Source: Pseudomonadota bacterium
GTDB taxonomy: Bacteria > Pseudomonadota > Gammaproteobacteria > Burkholderiales > Burkholderiaceae_B
NCBI GenBank assembly: GCA_023388835.1
Contig: JAEWFK010000175.1
Location: 1 to 42,877 of the forward strand
Direction: 5' to 3'
DNA: 42,877 nt
This document shows, one piece after another, positions 14,741 through 23,188 of the stretch. Numbering within the stretch: the stretch's first letter is position 1; each line of letters starts with the position of its first letter. A program made the position numbers and the translations under genes. Under the pieces are notes generated by a model. The model was not told the DNA's origin and did no database searches. It saw nothing but the letters and a program-made list of their open reading frames with translations.

Positions 14741-15823
14741 ATGGCAAGTTTGTTTGACCCCATCCAGTTGGGGGCGGTCGCCTTGCGCAACCGTATCTTC
14801 ATGGCGCCGATGACGCGTACCCGCGCCAACGACGGACGAATTCCCAACGACCTGATGCGACTATATTACAGCCAGCGGGCAGGGGCAGGCTTGATCCTGA
14901 CCGAGGCCACGTCTGTCTCGCCTCAGGGTGTTGGCTATCCCAGCACGCCCGGTATCTGGTCTTCTGCTCAGGTCGATGGCTGGCGCAAGGTGACGTCGGC
15001 CGTGCATGACAAGGGCGGCAAGATTTTTGTTCAGCTGTGGCACGTGGGTCGGGTCTCCGATCCCGAATACCTGAACGGCGAAATCCCGGTCGCGCCCAGC
15101 GCCATCGCTTGTGCCGGTCAGGTCAGTTTGCTGCGTCCGAAGCGAGACTACGTCGTCCCTCGTGCGCTCCACGCCGAAGAAATTCCCCGCATCGTCCAGG
15201 ATTTCGCAGATGCCGCCGGCCATGCGCGTGATGCCGGTTTCGATGGTATCGAAATCCACGCTGGCAACGGCTATCTGATTGATCAGTTTCTCCAGGACGG
15301 CACGAACAAGCGGCAGGATGGCTATGGCGGCAGCATTGAAAACCGGGCGCGCTTTCTCCTGGATATCGTGGACGTCTGCTCAGGTGTGTGGGGAGCCGGC
15401 CGTATTGGTGTTCATCTGTCGCCCTGCGGCACTTCGCATGACATCCATGATTCCGACCCCCAGGCGCTGTTTGGCCATGTGGCTCGGGAACTGGGCGTTC
15501 GCGGCGTGGGCTTTCTCTTCATACGCGAGGCGCCCGGCCAGGAAACCTTCACGGCGTCTCTGCGTGAACAGTTCGGCGGCAGTGTCATCGTGAACCAGGA
15601 ATACACGTTCGATCGGGCGGCGCGTGCGTTGGCTGATGAGCGGGCCGATGCCGTTGCCTTTGGCCGCAGCTTCATTTCGAACCCTGATCTGGTGCAACGC
15701 CTGAAGACCGGGGCCGACCTGCGCGAATGGGATGCCTCGACTTTCTATGGCGAGGGCCCGGCCGGGTATGTGGACTATTCCTGCTGCAGCTGCAGCGACG
15801 CGCCTGCATTGAACGAAGCCTGA
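14741..15823 (+). CDS. Old Yellow Enzyme family ene-reductase (NemA-like)
   Basis: This 360-residue FMN-dependent oxidoreductase of the OYE family reduces activated C=C bonds or nitro/maleimide compounds with NAD(P)H. The TIM barrel starts LFDPIQLGAVALRNRIFMAPMTR, with the flavin-contacting Thr25. His173 and Asn176 in IHAGNGYLIDQFL bind the substrate anion, with Tyr178 nearby. The QLWHVGR segment and the late AFGRSFISNPDL phosphate-binding segment are typical. It ends in an unusual Cys cluster, DYSCCSCSDAP. It is divergent from the potassium genes. The natural substrate cannot be told from the sequence. Confidence 0.92.
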   Translation: MASLFDPIQLGAVALRNRIFMAPMTRTRANDGRIPNDLMRLYYSQRAGAGLILTEATSVSPQGVGYPSTPGIWSSAQVDGWRKVTSAVHDKGGKIFVQLWHVGRVSDPEYLNGEIPVAPSAIACAGQVSLLRPKRDYVVPRALHAEEIPRIVQDFADAAGHARDAGFDGIEIHAGNGYLIDQFLQDGTNKRQDGYGGSIENRARFLLDIVDVCSGVWGAGRIGVHLSPCGTSHDIHDSDPQALFGHVARELGVRGVGFLFIREAPGQETFTASLREQFGGSVIVNQEYTFDRAARALADERADAVAFGRSFISNPDLVQRLKTGADLREWDASTFYGEGPAGYVDYSCCSCSDAPALNEA

Positions 15824-15844
15824 GGCCGACAGAAGCCTTAGTTG

Positions 15845-15864
15845 CGGCCGCGCTGCGGCCGTTT
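15845..15864. terminator. possible terminator between ene-reductase and yqeY genes
   Basis: CGGCCGC (15845-15851) pairs with GCGGCCG (15855-15861), then TTT. It lies in the 93-base gap between two convergent genes, 22 bases after the ene-reductase stop. The T-run is short, so efficiency is uncertain. Confidence 0.4.
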
Positions 15865-15916
15865 ATCGGGAAACGGGCCATGGGGCGCCGGCCCGCCGGC
15901 CCCCAAAGCGGGGTTC

Positions 15917-16375
15917 CTACATCAGACGGGCTTTCACCTGGGCTGAAACGGACGTCATGTCTGCGCGGCCGGCCAGACGGTTCTTCAACAACCCCATGAC
16001 CTTGCCCATGGCGGCGGGACCGGTAGTGCCCTGCGCGTGCACTTCTTCCAGGGCAGTGGTGAGGGCTGCGTCGATCTCGGCGGGCGTAGCGGCTTCGGGA
16101 AGGAATTCCTGCAGCACGACAATTTCGGCTCTTTCTTGTTCCGCGGTTTCGCTGCGGCCGGCTTGCTCATAGGCACTGATGGATTCACGGCGCTGCTTGA
16201 CCTGCTTTTCGATGATGGCCGTGATGTCGGAATCGGTGAGTTCCTGGCGTTCGTCGACTTCCTTCTGTTTGATGGCCGCCTGCAACAGACGCAGGGTGCC
16301 CAGGCGGGCGGTATCGCGGGCGCGCATGGCATCCTTGACGGCATCGGAGAGTCGGATCTTGAGCGAGCTGCTCAT
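15917..16375 (-). CDS. GatB/YqeY domain protein
   Basis: This 152-residue helical protein matches the YqeY family, which resembles the tRNA-binding tail domain of the amidotransferase subunit GatB. Characteristic stretches are LKIRLSDAVKDAMRARDTARLGTLRLLQAAIK and ISAYEQAGR, then LQEFLPEA and the closing PAAMGKVMGLLKNRLAGRADM. Its own function is not settled. The ATG at 16375 has AGGAAA upstream. It lies 35 bases after the dnaE2 stop on the same strand and might be carried on the SOS-induced transcript; its usual neighbour rpsU is not present. Confidence 0.9.
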   Translation of the reverse strand: MSSSLKIRLSDAVKDAMRARDTARLGTLRLLQAAIKQKEVDERQELTDSDITAIIEKQVKQRRESISAYEQAGRSETAEQERAEIVVLQEFLPEAATPAEIDAALTTALEEVHAQGTTGPAAMGKVMGLLKNRLAGRADMTSVSAQVKARLM

Positions 16376-16410
16376 GGTGGGTTTCCTGTCTGTCTTCCAA
16401 AAGAGGGATT

Positions 16411-19400
16411 TTAGTGGAAGTCCCGACTGCGTGTAGGCAGTTCGCCCAGCAAAGGGCTGAGGTCGACCAGGCGCTGGGCAATCAGATGGCAAACGGTTTC
16501 CTGCCGCTGCCAGACGCCGTACACCCCGAGCAGACTGGAGCTCACGAGTTCGGCATGCTGTTTCTCGGCCAGCGAGGCCCGCACGATCACGTTCACGTAT
16601 CCGCTTTCGTCTTCCAGGGTTACGAAGACAGTTCCTTTGGAAGTACCCGGCCGTTGTCTGGCGGTCACCAGTCCGCAAGCCCGCGCCAGTCGGCGGTCAG
16701 GCCAATCTGCCAGCAAGCGGTCAGCCGGCACGAAGCGGCGCGCTTCGAGGGAAGATCGTAACAGGGCCAGAGGATGGCGGCCCAGCGTCAATCCGAGATA
16801 ACGGTAGTCATTCACGATATTCTCGCCTTCCGACATGGCTGGAAGGGCAGGGCTGCGGTTTTCAAGAATCAGGGCTTCCCGAAGGAGGCCGTCTTGGGCC
16901 TGCAAGGCCGATTGCCATTGCGCCTGTCTGCGATGGCCGGCCAGCGGCTCGAGGGCGTTCGCGGCAGAAAGGGCGTTCATGTCCCGCCTATCCAGCCCCG
17001 CCCGGGCGGCCAGATCCTGGGTGGAGACAAAGGGCGCCTGCCTGCGAGCCTGTTCGATGCGGTGTCCGGCCTGATGCGACAACCCGGATACTTGTCCAAA
17101 TCCCAGACGAACGGCGCAGGCGTGTTTCAGCGTGGATTCCCACTCGCTGGCATGAATATCGACGGGAAGGATGCGCACACCATGCCGGCGGGCATCCTGC
17201 ACCAGTTGGCTGGGGGCGTAGAAGCCCATGGGTTGGGAGTTCAGCATGGCCGCCAGGAAGGCAGCGGGCTCGTGACACTTGAGCCAGGCGCTGAAATAGG
17301 CGAGCTGGGCGAAGCTGGCTGAATGGCTTTCAGGGAAACCGTACTCGCCAAAACCTTCGAGTTGCTGGAAGATTCGTCCCGCAAATTCTTCGTCGTAGCC
17401 ATTCTTCTTCATCCCTTCCGATAGACGCTGCCGGAAGCGTTCCACGCTGCCGCGGCGGCGCCATGCGGCCATGGCCCGCCGCAGCTCGTCGGCCTCTCCC
17501 GCGGTAAAACCCGCCGCCACCATGGCGATCTGCATGGCCTGCTCCTGGAAGATAGGAATGCCCAGCGTACGCTTGAGTATGGGCTCGAGCTGTGGCGAAG
17601 GACTTTCTGCCTTTTCCTGGCCCTGGCGGCGGCGCAGATAGGGATGGACCATGCCGCCCTGGATAGGACCGGGGCGCACGATGGCCACCTGTATGACCAG
17701 ATCATAGAATTCGCGCGGCTTCAGGCGGGGCAGCATGCTCATTTGTGCCCGCGATTCAATCTGGAAAACGCCGATGGTGTCCGCCTGGGAGATCATCTCG
17801 AAGGTGGCTTTGTCATCCCGAGAGATATCCTGCAAGGCGAAAGGCCGGCCGCGTCGTCGGCCTACCAGCTGCAGACAACGCTGCAGGGCGCTGAGCATGC
17901 CCAAAGCCAGTACGTCGACCTTCAGCAATCCTATGGCGTCGAGATCATCCTTGTCCCATTGCACCACGCTACGCCCCGGCATGGCGGCGTTTTCTATCGG
18001 TACGAAGCGGGAAAGCTTGCCGTCGGAAATCACAAAGCCGCCCGGGTGTTGTGAGAGATGCCGGGGGAAGCCTCTGAGGGTCTGGGCGAGCATGGCCCAT
18101 AGCCGAGCCGGCCGGCTCTGGGCGGACAAACCTTGATCGGAGATTTTTTCCAGCAGGTCTTTCTTGCTGCTCCAGTGATGAAAGGACTTGGCGACCCGTT
18201 CCACCAGTTCAGGCTCGAACCCCAGCGCCTTGCCGGTATCACGCATGGCGCTGCGATGGCGATAGGTGGTGGCCACGGCAGCCAGCGCCGCCCGTTCTCG
18301 GCCATATTTTTCGTAGATGTACTGAATGACCTCTTCGCGTCTCTGGTGTTCGAAGTCCACATCAATGTCGGGAGGCTCGTTGCGTTCCCGGCTGATGAAG
18401 CGGGCAAAGAGATTGTTGCCGCTCTCGGGGTCGACTTCTGTAATGCCCAGGCAGTAGCAGACGGCGGAATTGGCGGCAGAACCCCGGCCTTGACAAAGAA
18501 TGCCTCGCTGGCGCGCGAAGTTCACGATGTCGTAGACCGTCAGGAAATAGGATTCATAGGCAAGGTCGGAGATGATGGACAGTTCATTTTCCAATTGGCT
18601 CATCACCGGGGGAGGAATGCCTTCCGGGTAGCGGCGCAGCCCGCCGGCAAGGGCTTCCTGACGCAGATAACGCGAGGCGCTCATGCCGGGTGGCACGACC
18701 TCTCTGGGATACTCGTAGCGGATATCGTCCAAGGAGAAACGGCAGCGTTCGCTGATGTTCAGGGTTTCCCGCAACATGGCGGCCGGGTACATATTGGCTA
18801 GCCGCAAACGGCTGCGTAGATGATGTTCGGCATTGGGGCGCAGATGCTCAACGATATCCATCACCGGCCGGCCATGTCGGATGGCGGCCAAGGTATCGTG
18901 CAAAGGCTGACGCGAGCGGCGATGCATTTCCACGCCGCCGGCGGCGACCAGAGGAATGCCGCAGCGTTCTCCGATGTCCTGCAAGATTGCCAGATGACGC
19001 GCATCGGCTGACCCATAATGCAGACTCACGCCTATCCAGAGCCGTTGCGCAAAGACGGCGGCCAACTGCCGAAGCCGGCTTTCCAGTACGGCGGGCGCCT
19101 CGCAGTATTCGGGCTTGTAGATCAGCAGGCAGTCGGGCAGGCCGCATAAATGGGAAAGTTCGTCGGGCGGAGCCGCCAGGTCAGCCAGATGAAGACGATA
19201 TTCGCCTTTGGGGCTGCGCCGCCGCGCCAGCGTGATCGTTTCCGACAGATTGCCGTATCCGTTCATGTTGCAGGCCAGGGCAATGAGCTGCATGCCTTCC
19301 TGGAGATGAAAACGGCTGCCCACAATGAAATGCAGCTTGTGGCGCTTGGCTTCCTGGTGAGCTTTGACCACACCGGCCAGCGAGCACTCATCGTTCAGCG

Positions 19401-19515
19401 CGAGAGCGCTGTAACCCAGGCCGGCCGCGCGTTCGACCAGTTCTTCGGGGTGCGAAGCTCCCGTCAGGAAGCTGAAATTGGAAATGCAGTCCAGTTCTGC
19501 GTAAGGACTCAGCAT
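16411..19515 (-). CDS. dnaE2: error-prone DNA polymerase III alpha subunit DnaE2
   Basis: DnaE2/ImuC (1034 residues) is the catalytic C-family polymerase of the ImuA-ImuB-DnaE2 translesion mutasome. It starts with the PHP domain (MLSPYAELDCISNFSFLTGAS). The palm carries the catalytic aspartates in PDIDVDFEHQRREEV near residue 380, after the nucleotide-binding QGRGSAANSAVCYCLGI. The fingers, a helix-hairpin-helix region and a C-terminal OB fold (GTVFVTLEDESGYVNVIV) follow. It is shorter than replicative DnaE and lacks the tau-binding tail, as expected. The ATG at 19515 lies four bases after the imuB stop; the frame is open further upstream inside imuB but is not family-like. Confidence 0.96.
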   Translation of the reverse strand: MLSPYAELDCISNFSFLTGASHPEELVERAAGLGYSALALNDECSLAGVVKAHQEAKRHKLHFIVGSRFHLQEGMQLIALACNMNGYGNLSETITLARRRSPKGEYRLHLADLAAPPDELSHLCGLPDCLLIYKPEYCEAPAVLESRLRQLAAVFAQRLWIGVSLHYGSADARHLAILQDIGERCGIPLVAAGGVEMHRRSRQPLHDTLAAIRHGRPVMDIVEHLRPNAEHHLRSRLRLANMYPAAMLRETLNISERCRFSLDDIRYEYPREVVPPGMSASRYLRQEALAGGLRRYPEGIPPPVMSQLENELSIISDLAYESYFLTVYDIVNFARQRGILCQGRGSAANSAVCYCLGITEVDPESGNNLFARFISRERNEPPDIDVDFEHQRREEVIQYIYEKYGRERAALAAVATTYRHRSAMRDTGKALGFEPELVERVAKSFHHWSSKKDLLEKISDQGLSAQSRPARLWAMLAQTLRGFPRHLSQHPGGFVISDGKLSRFVPIENAAMPGRSVVQWDKDDLDAIGLLKVDVLALGMLSALQRCLQLVGRRRGRPFALQDISRDDKATFEMISQADTIGVFQIESRAQMSMLPRLKPREFYDLVIQVAIVRPGPIQGGMVHPYLRRRQGQEKAESPSPQLEPILKRTLGIPIFQEQAMQIAMVAAGFTAGEADELRRAMAAWRRRGSVERFRQRLSEGMKKNGYDEEFAGRIFQQLEGFGEYGFPESHSASFAQLAYFSAWLKCHEPAAFLAAMLNSQPMGFYAPSQLVQDARRHGVRILPVDIHASEWESTLKHACAVRLGFGQVSGLSHQAGHRIEQARRQAPFVSTQDLAARAGLDRRDMNALSAANALEPLAGHRRQAQWQSALQAQDGLLREALILENRSPALPAMSEGENIVNDYRYLGLTLGRHPLALLRSSLEARRFVPADRLLADWPDRRLARACGLVTARQRPGTSKGTVFVTLEDESGYVNVIVRASLAEKQHAELVSSSLLGVYGVWQRQETVCHLIAQRLVDLSPLLGELPTRSRDFH

Positions 19516-19519
19516 GGGG

Positions 19520-20842
19520 TCACGCAAACAGACCGTGCAGGAACCAGCCGTCGCCGGTCTCGCGCTCGCGATAGATCCAGTAACGGGCGCCTTGGGCGTC
19601 TTCGGCCACGAAGTAGTCGCGGCGTTGATGAGCAGTAGTGCGGCCGGCTTCCATGCTGGCGGCCCAATTCGTCTCGATTCGCTCGGGGCCATGCACCAGC
19701 CGCAAGGCGCGCCCCTGGTGGATGGGACGTTCCTGGTACAGGCTCAAAGGGAGGGGGTCGGGCAGCAGCCAGAAGGGACGGGCTTTTGTCCCGACGGAGG
19801 CCGGGAGGGAACTACGCACCGGCGCATCGGGGGTAGAGGCCCACATATTGGCCTGTTCAGGCAGATGATGCGCCGTTGGGCGAGGCCGGCGTATGCCGGC
19901 GGATCCCAGCCGCGCGGCGAGCAGATCGAGCAGACGGCGTTCTTCGTGCGCATATCGCGACGGATCAGGGAAAAGGCTGTCGTTGGCTGGCGCCCGGGGA
20001 TGAGGGGCGTCAGCCATGATTTCAAGCTTGATGGCCGTCCTCTTCAGCACACAATGCCCCAGTCTTTCCTTCAGCAGAAGATTGATGTCTTCCACTTTCC
20101 AGACGGCAACGGAAAAGCGCAGTTCGATCCGGGTGGGTGCGCACGCCCTGCGGCCTTTCTCGTGATGAAGGACGAACAGAAAATCATGCAAGGCCTCTTG
20201 CCGGTTCTGCAGCCAACCACAGAGCGCCTGCAACAAAGGCTGGGCGGCCGCCAGAATGGCGTCGGCCCGTTCCAGGTGGGTGTCTGGCTCATACGACAGA
20301 CGAAACATCGCAGGCGGAACAAACCACGAGAGTGTCTCGGCGGCGCCGGCATGGGCTGAATCTAACGCATGCAAAAGGGCGGGACTGCTGCGCTGCTGCA
20401 GGCCTTGACGAGGCAGCTTGCGCAGACCACCCAGGTTCCGGCAACCGATGTTTTCCAACCATTGAAGATGGGGCCTGGCCTCGGGAAGACTGTGCAAGGG
20501 CAGAACAGCCAGGTTTCGGGCCAGGCTTTGATGGGACAGGACACGCCGGCGGACTGCGTAGGGCGCGCCGGCCAATAGCCAAGCGCCGGAAGCCGAAGGC
20601 GCCATGCCGATCTGGAAGGCTTGCGCCAGGCTGGCGGCCGTCTGCCGTACTTGGCGGCACAACGGCCGAACGCCGCCAAACAGCGACAGGCTGGCTGCGA
20701 CTTCCAGCACGACGGCGTCTTCGCGCAGACAGGCTACCCGCGGGCTGTATTGCAGCATGGCCAACGCCAGTCGGTGCAAGGCGGTGACAGGATCGGCGGG
20801 AGCGTAGCCTTCAGGCCATCTCAGACATATCCAGAGAAGCAT
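19520..20842 (-). CDS. imuB: ImuB, non-catalytic Y-family polymerase homologue
   Basis: ImuB (about 440 residues) is a Y-family polymerase relative lacking the catalytic acidic residues; in other species it binds the beta clamp and recruits DnaE2 and ImuA. The start MLLWICLRWPEGYAPADP and the segment AVVLEVAASLSLFGGVRPL match the family; the palm positions used by active enzymes are hydrophobic here. The little-finger region and C-terminal part end in YWIYRERETGDGWFLHGLF, a typical ImuB ending. The start is uncertain: ATG 20842 gives the family N terminus, ATG 20872 adds ten residues, and both overlap the end of imuA. It lies between imuA and dnaE2 in one operon. Confidence 0.92.
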   Translation of the reverse strand: MLLWICLRWPEGYAPADPVTALHRLALAMLQYSPRVACLREDAVVLEVAASLSLFGGVRPLCRQVRQTAASLAQAFQIGMAPSASGAWLLAGAPYAVRRRVLSHQSLARNLAVLPLHSLPEARPHLQWLENIGCRNLGGLRKLPRQGLQQRSSPALLHALDSAHAGAAETLSWFVPPAMFRLSYEPDTHLERADAILAAAQPLLQALCGWLQNRQEALHDFLFVLHHEKGRRACAPTRIELRFSVAVWKVEDINLLLKERLGHCVLKRTAIKLEIMADAPHPRAPANDSLFPDPSRYAHEERRLLDLLAARLGSAGIRRPRPTAHHLPEQANMWASTPDAPVRSSLPASVGTKARPFWLLPDPLPLSLYQERPIHQGRALRLVHGPERIETNWAASMEAGRTTAHQRRDYFVAEDAQGARYWIYRERETGDGWFLHGLFA

Positions 20843-21494
20843 GATGCTCGGTCGCCACTCGATGAGTGGCATACAGTTGAAGCGTAATGGGATCCGGACT
20901 GGCAGCGCCTTGCCGTTTGACGATATGCACATGGATGCCGCGGCGGCAAGGTTTGAGCGCCAGGCGCAGAACGGCGGCGCTGGCCTGCTGGTGGGCCGAG
21001 GCAGGACGCAACACGATGCACAGGCTGTCGCTTTGCTGAGCCAGCAGATGCAGGCGGCGCAGGCTGGCGGGACGTATGGAAGAGGCCCAGCAAAATACCG
21101 CCGCGCAGGCGTTGTGGCGCAGGATTTGCTCAGTAGCCCAGAGCCCATCGGCGAGGGAAGAGGGTTGCAGCCATAGCAAGCGCTCCGGCGCTAGTTGCCA
21201 ATGAGACCAGGCCTGAATGCAAGGCGGGTGAGGCGGCTGCACCAAGGCGATGCTGCGTTCAGGGGCTTGCCGCATGAGGGCCGGCCCGAACAGTTGCAGT
21301 TCACCGCAACCCGGCCGTTCGGGCATGAGTTCGATAAGTTGCCCCACGGGCCAGCCCTGGCCGGGCAGGGCGAGATCAAGGACCGGAAACCCGGTGGCCA
21401 CAGTGGGGCGGCTGGGCCGAGCCAACTGGGTGGCCCGCCACAGGGCAGGATGGATGCGCTCAGGGTGTCGAAGCACCGATGCGGGGGTAGCCAT
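20811..21494 (-). CDS. imuA: ImuA, RecA-like mutasome component
   Basis: ImuA (227 residues) is a shortened RecA-fold protein that works with ImuB and DnaE2 in SOS mutagenesis. Recognisable parts are HPALWRATQLARP, TGFPVLDLALPGQGWPVGQLIEL, LLWLQPSSLADGLWATEQIL and the C-terminal VLRLALKPCRRGIHVHIVKRQG. The classical Walker A of RecA is replaced by a degenerate stretch, normal for the family. It is the first gene of the operon, starting 25 bases from the LexA box. Its 3' end overlaps imuB by 32 bases. Confidence 0.92.
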   Translation of the reverse strand: MATPASVLRHPERIHPALWRATQLARPSRPTVATGFPVLDLALPGQGWPVGQLIELMPERPGCGELQLFGPALMRQAPERSIALVQPPHPPCIQAWSHWQLAPERLLWLQPSSLADGLWATEQILRHNACAAVFCWASSIRPASLRRLHLLAQQSDSLCIVLRPASAHQQASAAVLRLALKPCRRGIHVHIVKRQGAASPDPITLQLYATHRVATEHHASLDMSEMA

Positions 21495-21519
21495 GAGAAT
21501 GCCGATTCAGTCACTATAC

Positions 21520-21535
21520 CTGTACAAATATACAG
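21520..21535. promoter_or_regulatory. LexA (SOS) box upstream of imuA
   Basis: CTGTACAAATATACAG fits the LexA consensus CTGT-N8-ACAG exactly and has AT-rich flanks (TAC before, TA after). It lies 25 bases upstream of the imuA ATG, a position where LexA would repress the imuA-imuB-dnaE2 operon. Binding is inferred from the match and the function of the operon. Confidence 0.88.
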
Positions 21536-21632
21536 TATCGAGCTGGTCTTCCACAAATCAGGCAGGATCGTATGAGCGCTTCCCGCGGTGCTTCCGCGCG
21601 ATAAAATCAGCCAAGCCTTTATTCTTTATGAC

Positions 21633-22301
21633 ATGACAGCTACCGACTTCTCCAACACCCTTGCCTTTGTTCCCAAAGAAGAAAAGCCACGCTTGCTTTT
21701 CGTGCTATTGCACGGCGAAGCGGCCGGGCCCGAACAACTGTTCGGGCTGGCCGATGCCCTCAAGAAAGCTTTTCCTTTCGGCATGCTGATTCTTCCCCCC
21801 GCCTCAGATGAATCCCGGCTCGAAGAGCTGGTTGCTTTCGTGCGCCGGGTTCAACAGCATTACGGGATCTCCGGCGAACAGACCGCCCTCGCGGGCTTTT
21901 CACAAGGCGCGCGCATGGCCCTGGAAGCCTCGCGCCGGCATGCTGATCTGGCGGGGCGGGTGCTGGCTTTCTCAGGCTTGTACGCGGAACTCCCGGCCTC
22001 CCTGCCCGAGACCACCATGATTCACTTCTTCCACGGGGCGGCCGACCTGCTGCTGCCCCGGCACGAAGTGGAAGCCATGATGCAGCACCTGGGATCCATA
22101 CAGGCCGACGCCACCATCGATGTCGCCTCGCAGGTGGGCCACGAGCTGCATCCCGCACTGATCGAGCAGGCCATTGTCCGCCTTCAGACCTGCGTGCCCT
22201 TGCGTAATTGGCAGGCCGCTTATGGCGAACTGGATGAACGCGAAAAGGAAGCCGACACCCCCTCGAGCGAACCTTCCGACACGCCTCCCACGCTGCATTG
22301 A
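21633..22301 (+). CDS. alpha/beta-hydrolase esterase, YpfH-like
   Basis: This 222-residue protein belongs to the carboxylesterase/phospholipase branch of the alpha/beta hydrolases and resembles E. coli YpfH. The oxyanion region is VLLHGEAAGPEQLFGLADAL, the nucleophile elbow GFSQGARMAL, the acid probably in HGAADLLLP, and the His in QVGHELHPALI. The expected activity is hydrolysis of short acyl esters; the natural substrate is unknown. The ATG at 21633 gives the family start, and a longer frame from 21588 is unlikely. A Ser/Glu/Pro-rich tail of about 25 residues follows the domain. It is divergent from imuA. Confidence 0.88.
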   Translation: MTATDFSNTLAFVPKEEKPRLLFVLLHGEAAGPEQLFGLADALKKAFPFGMLILPPASDESRLEELVAFVRRVQQHYGISGEQTALAGFSQGARMALEASRRHADLAGRVLAFSGLYAELPASLPETTMIHFFHGAADLLLPRHEVEAMMQHLGSIQADATIDVASQVGHELHPALIEQAIVRLQTCVPLRNWQAAYGELDEREKEADTPSSEPSDTPPTLH

Positions 22302-22380
22302 TCCAAGATCAAACGTCTTTGGTGATTGCAAGAGACGCGTTACGGGCTCCGGCATCGCCTTACTGGCTGCCGTGAGCGCG

Positions 22381-23181
22381 TCAAGAATTGGTCGTGGCGT
22401 CTGCGGGGCGCTCTTGCGTGACTGGCCAGTCGTGACGTTCGCGCGGCGTTCCTGCGGCGTCATAGCTGGTTTCGCTGAAAATTCCGTGGCCTGAGGCATT
22501 CAGCGCAATGATGGTGGAGCAGCGGGTGCCATAGCCCGGGCTCACAATGAAAACGCTGCTCAGCATTCTTTCGACTTCCAGGGGGACGCCGGTGCGGGGC
22601 AAATCTTCGTCGCTGGACTGCACGCCATCGCGCAACGCCGCATAAACGGGCTCCAAGGCCAGCTCGGCGTCTTCGGGCGCGAGCATGTCCAGGCGGTTGC
22701 GCAAGCGTTCCACTTTCGGCCACGGCGTGTCCAGCGCATGATTCGACAGGGCGTAGCGACCCGGCCCAAGCTGAACGGGGCCGGTACAAGCCGCATGATT
22801 GCCGACATACCAAGCCTGGGGACCCTCGCCGACAACAAGATTGAAGCCGTTGTATTGCCCGGCTTCTGAGTAGATGTTTTTTGTGTAGCCTTCAACGGGT
22901 TCGTCGCCCAGCAGGAAGTCGCTGACCAGTCGGCCGCGGGTGGCCCGATTCTCCTGATGCGCGCCAGGCTCACGGAAGTTCGTCAGCAAGGCCCAGCGGC
23001 GCCCGCGACTCAGCCCCAGCCAAGTCCCTCCGGCAGAAAGATCGCGACCGGCAATCACGTGTGGAGCATCGGGCCACGGGCCGGCAGGCAGGGCAGGCCG
23101 CTCATGGAATTCATCGCGATTGGCGGCGATGAATACAGGCCACTGGGGATTGATCCCCAAGCTCAGATAGGCAATGCACAT
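22381..23181 (-). CDS. NRDE-family protein (TANGO2-like)
   Basis: This 266-residue protein is of the NRDE/TANGO2 family, named for the Asn-Arg-Asp-Glu motif seen here as FIAANRDEFHERPA. The start MCIAYLSLGINPQWPVFI has Cys as residue 2, typical of the family and suggesting an N-terminal-nucleophile-like fold, then GGTWLGLSRGRRWALLTNFRE. The near-C-terminal YGTRCSTIIAL is also conserved. A role in haem handling has been proposed for relatives, but the biochemical function is not settled. The ATG lies seven bases after the pbpG stop, so the two are probably co-transcribed. Confidence 0.88.
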   Translation of the reverse strand: MCIAYLSLGINPQWPVFIAANRDEFHERPALPAGPWPDAPHVIAGRDLSAGGTWLGLSRGRRWALLTNFREPGAHQENRATRGRLVSDFLLGDEPVEGYTKNIYSEAGQYNGFNLVVGEGPQAWYVGNHAACTGPVQLGPGRYALSNHALDTPWPKVERLRNRLDMLAPEDAELALEPVYAALRDGVQSSDEDLPRTGVPLEVERMLSSVFIVSPGYGTRCSTIIALNASGHGIFSETSYDAAGTPRERHDWPVTQERPADATTNS

Positions 23182-23188
23182 GCGGGAT

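Noticed and set aside
22310..22360. Imperfect inverted repeat between the esterase and NRDE genes
   Set aside because: It has only five matching base pairs with a loop of about 14 bases and no T-run, so it is not distinguishable from chance.
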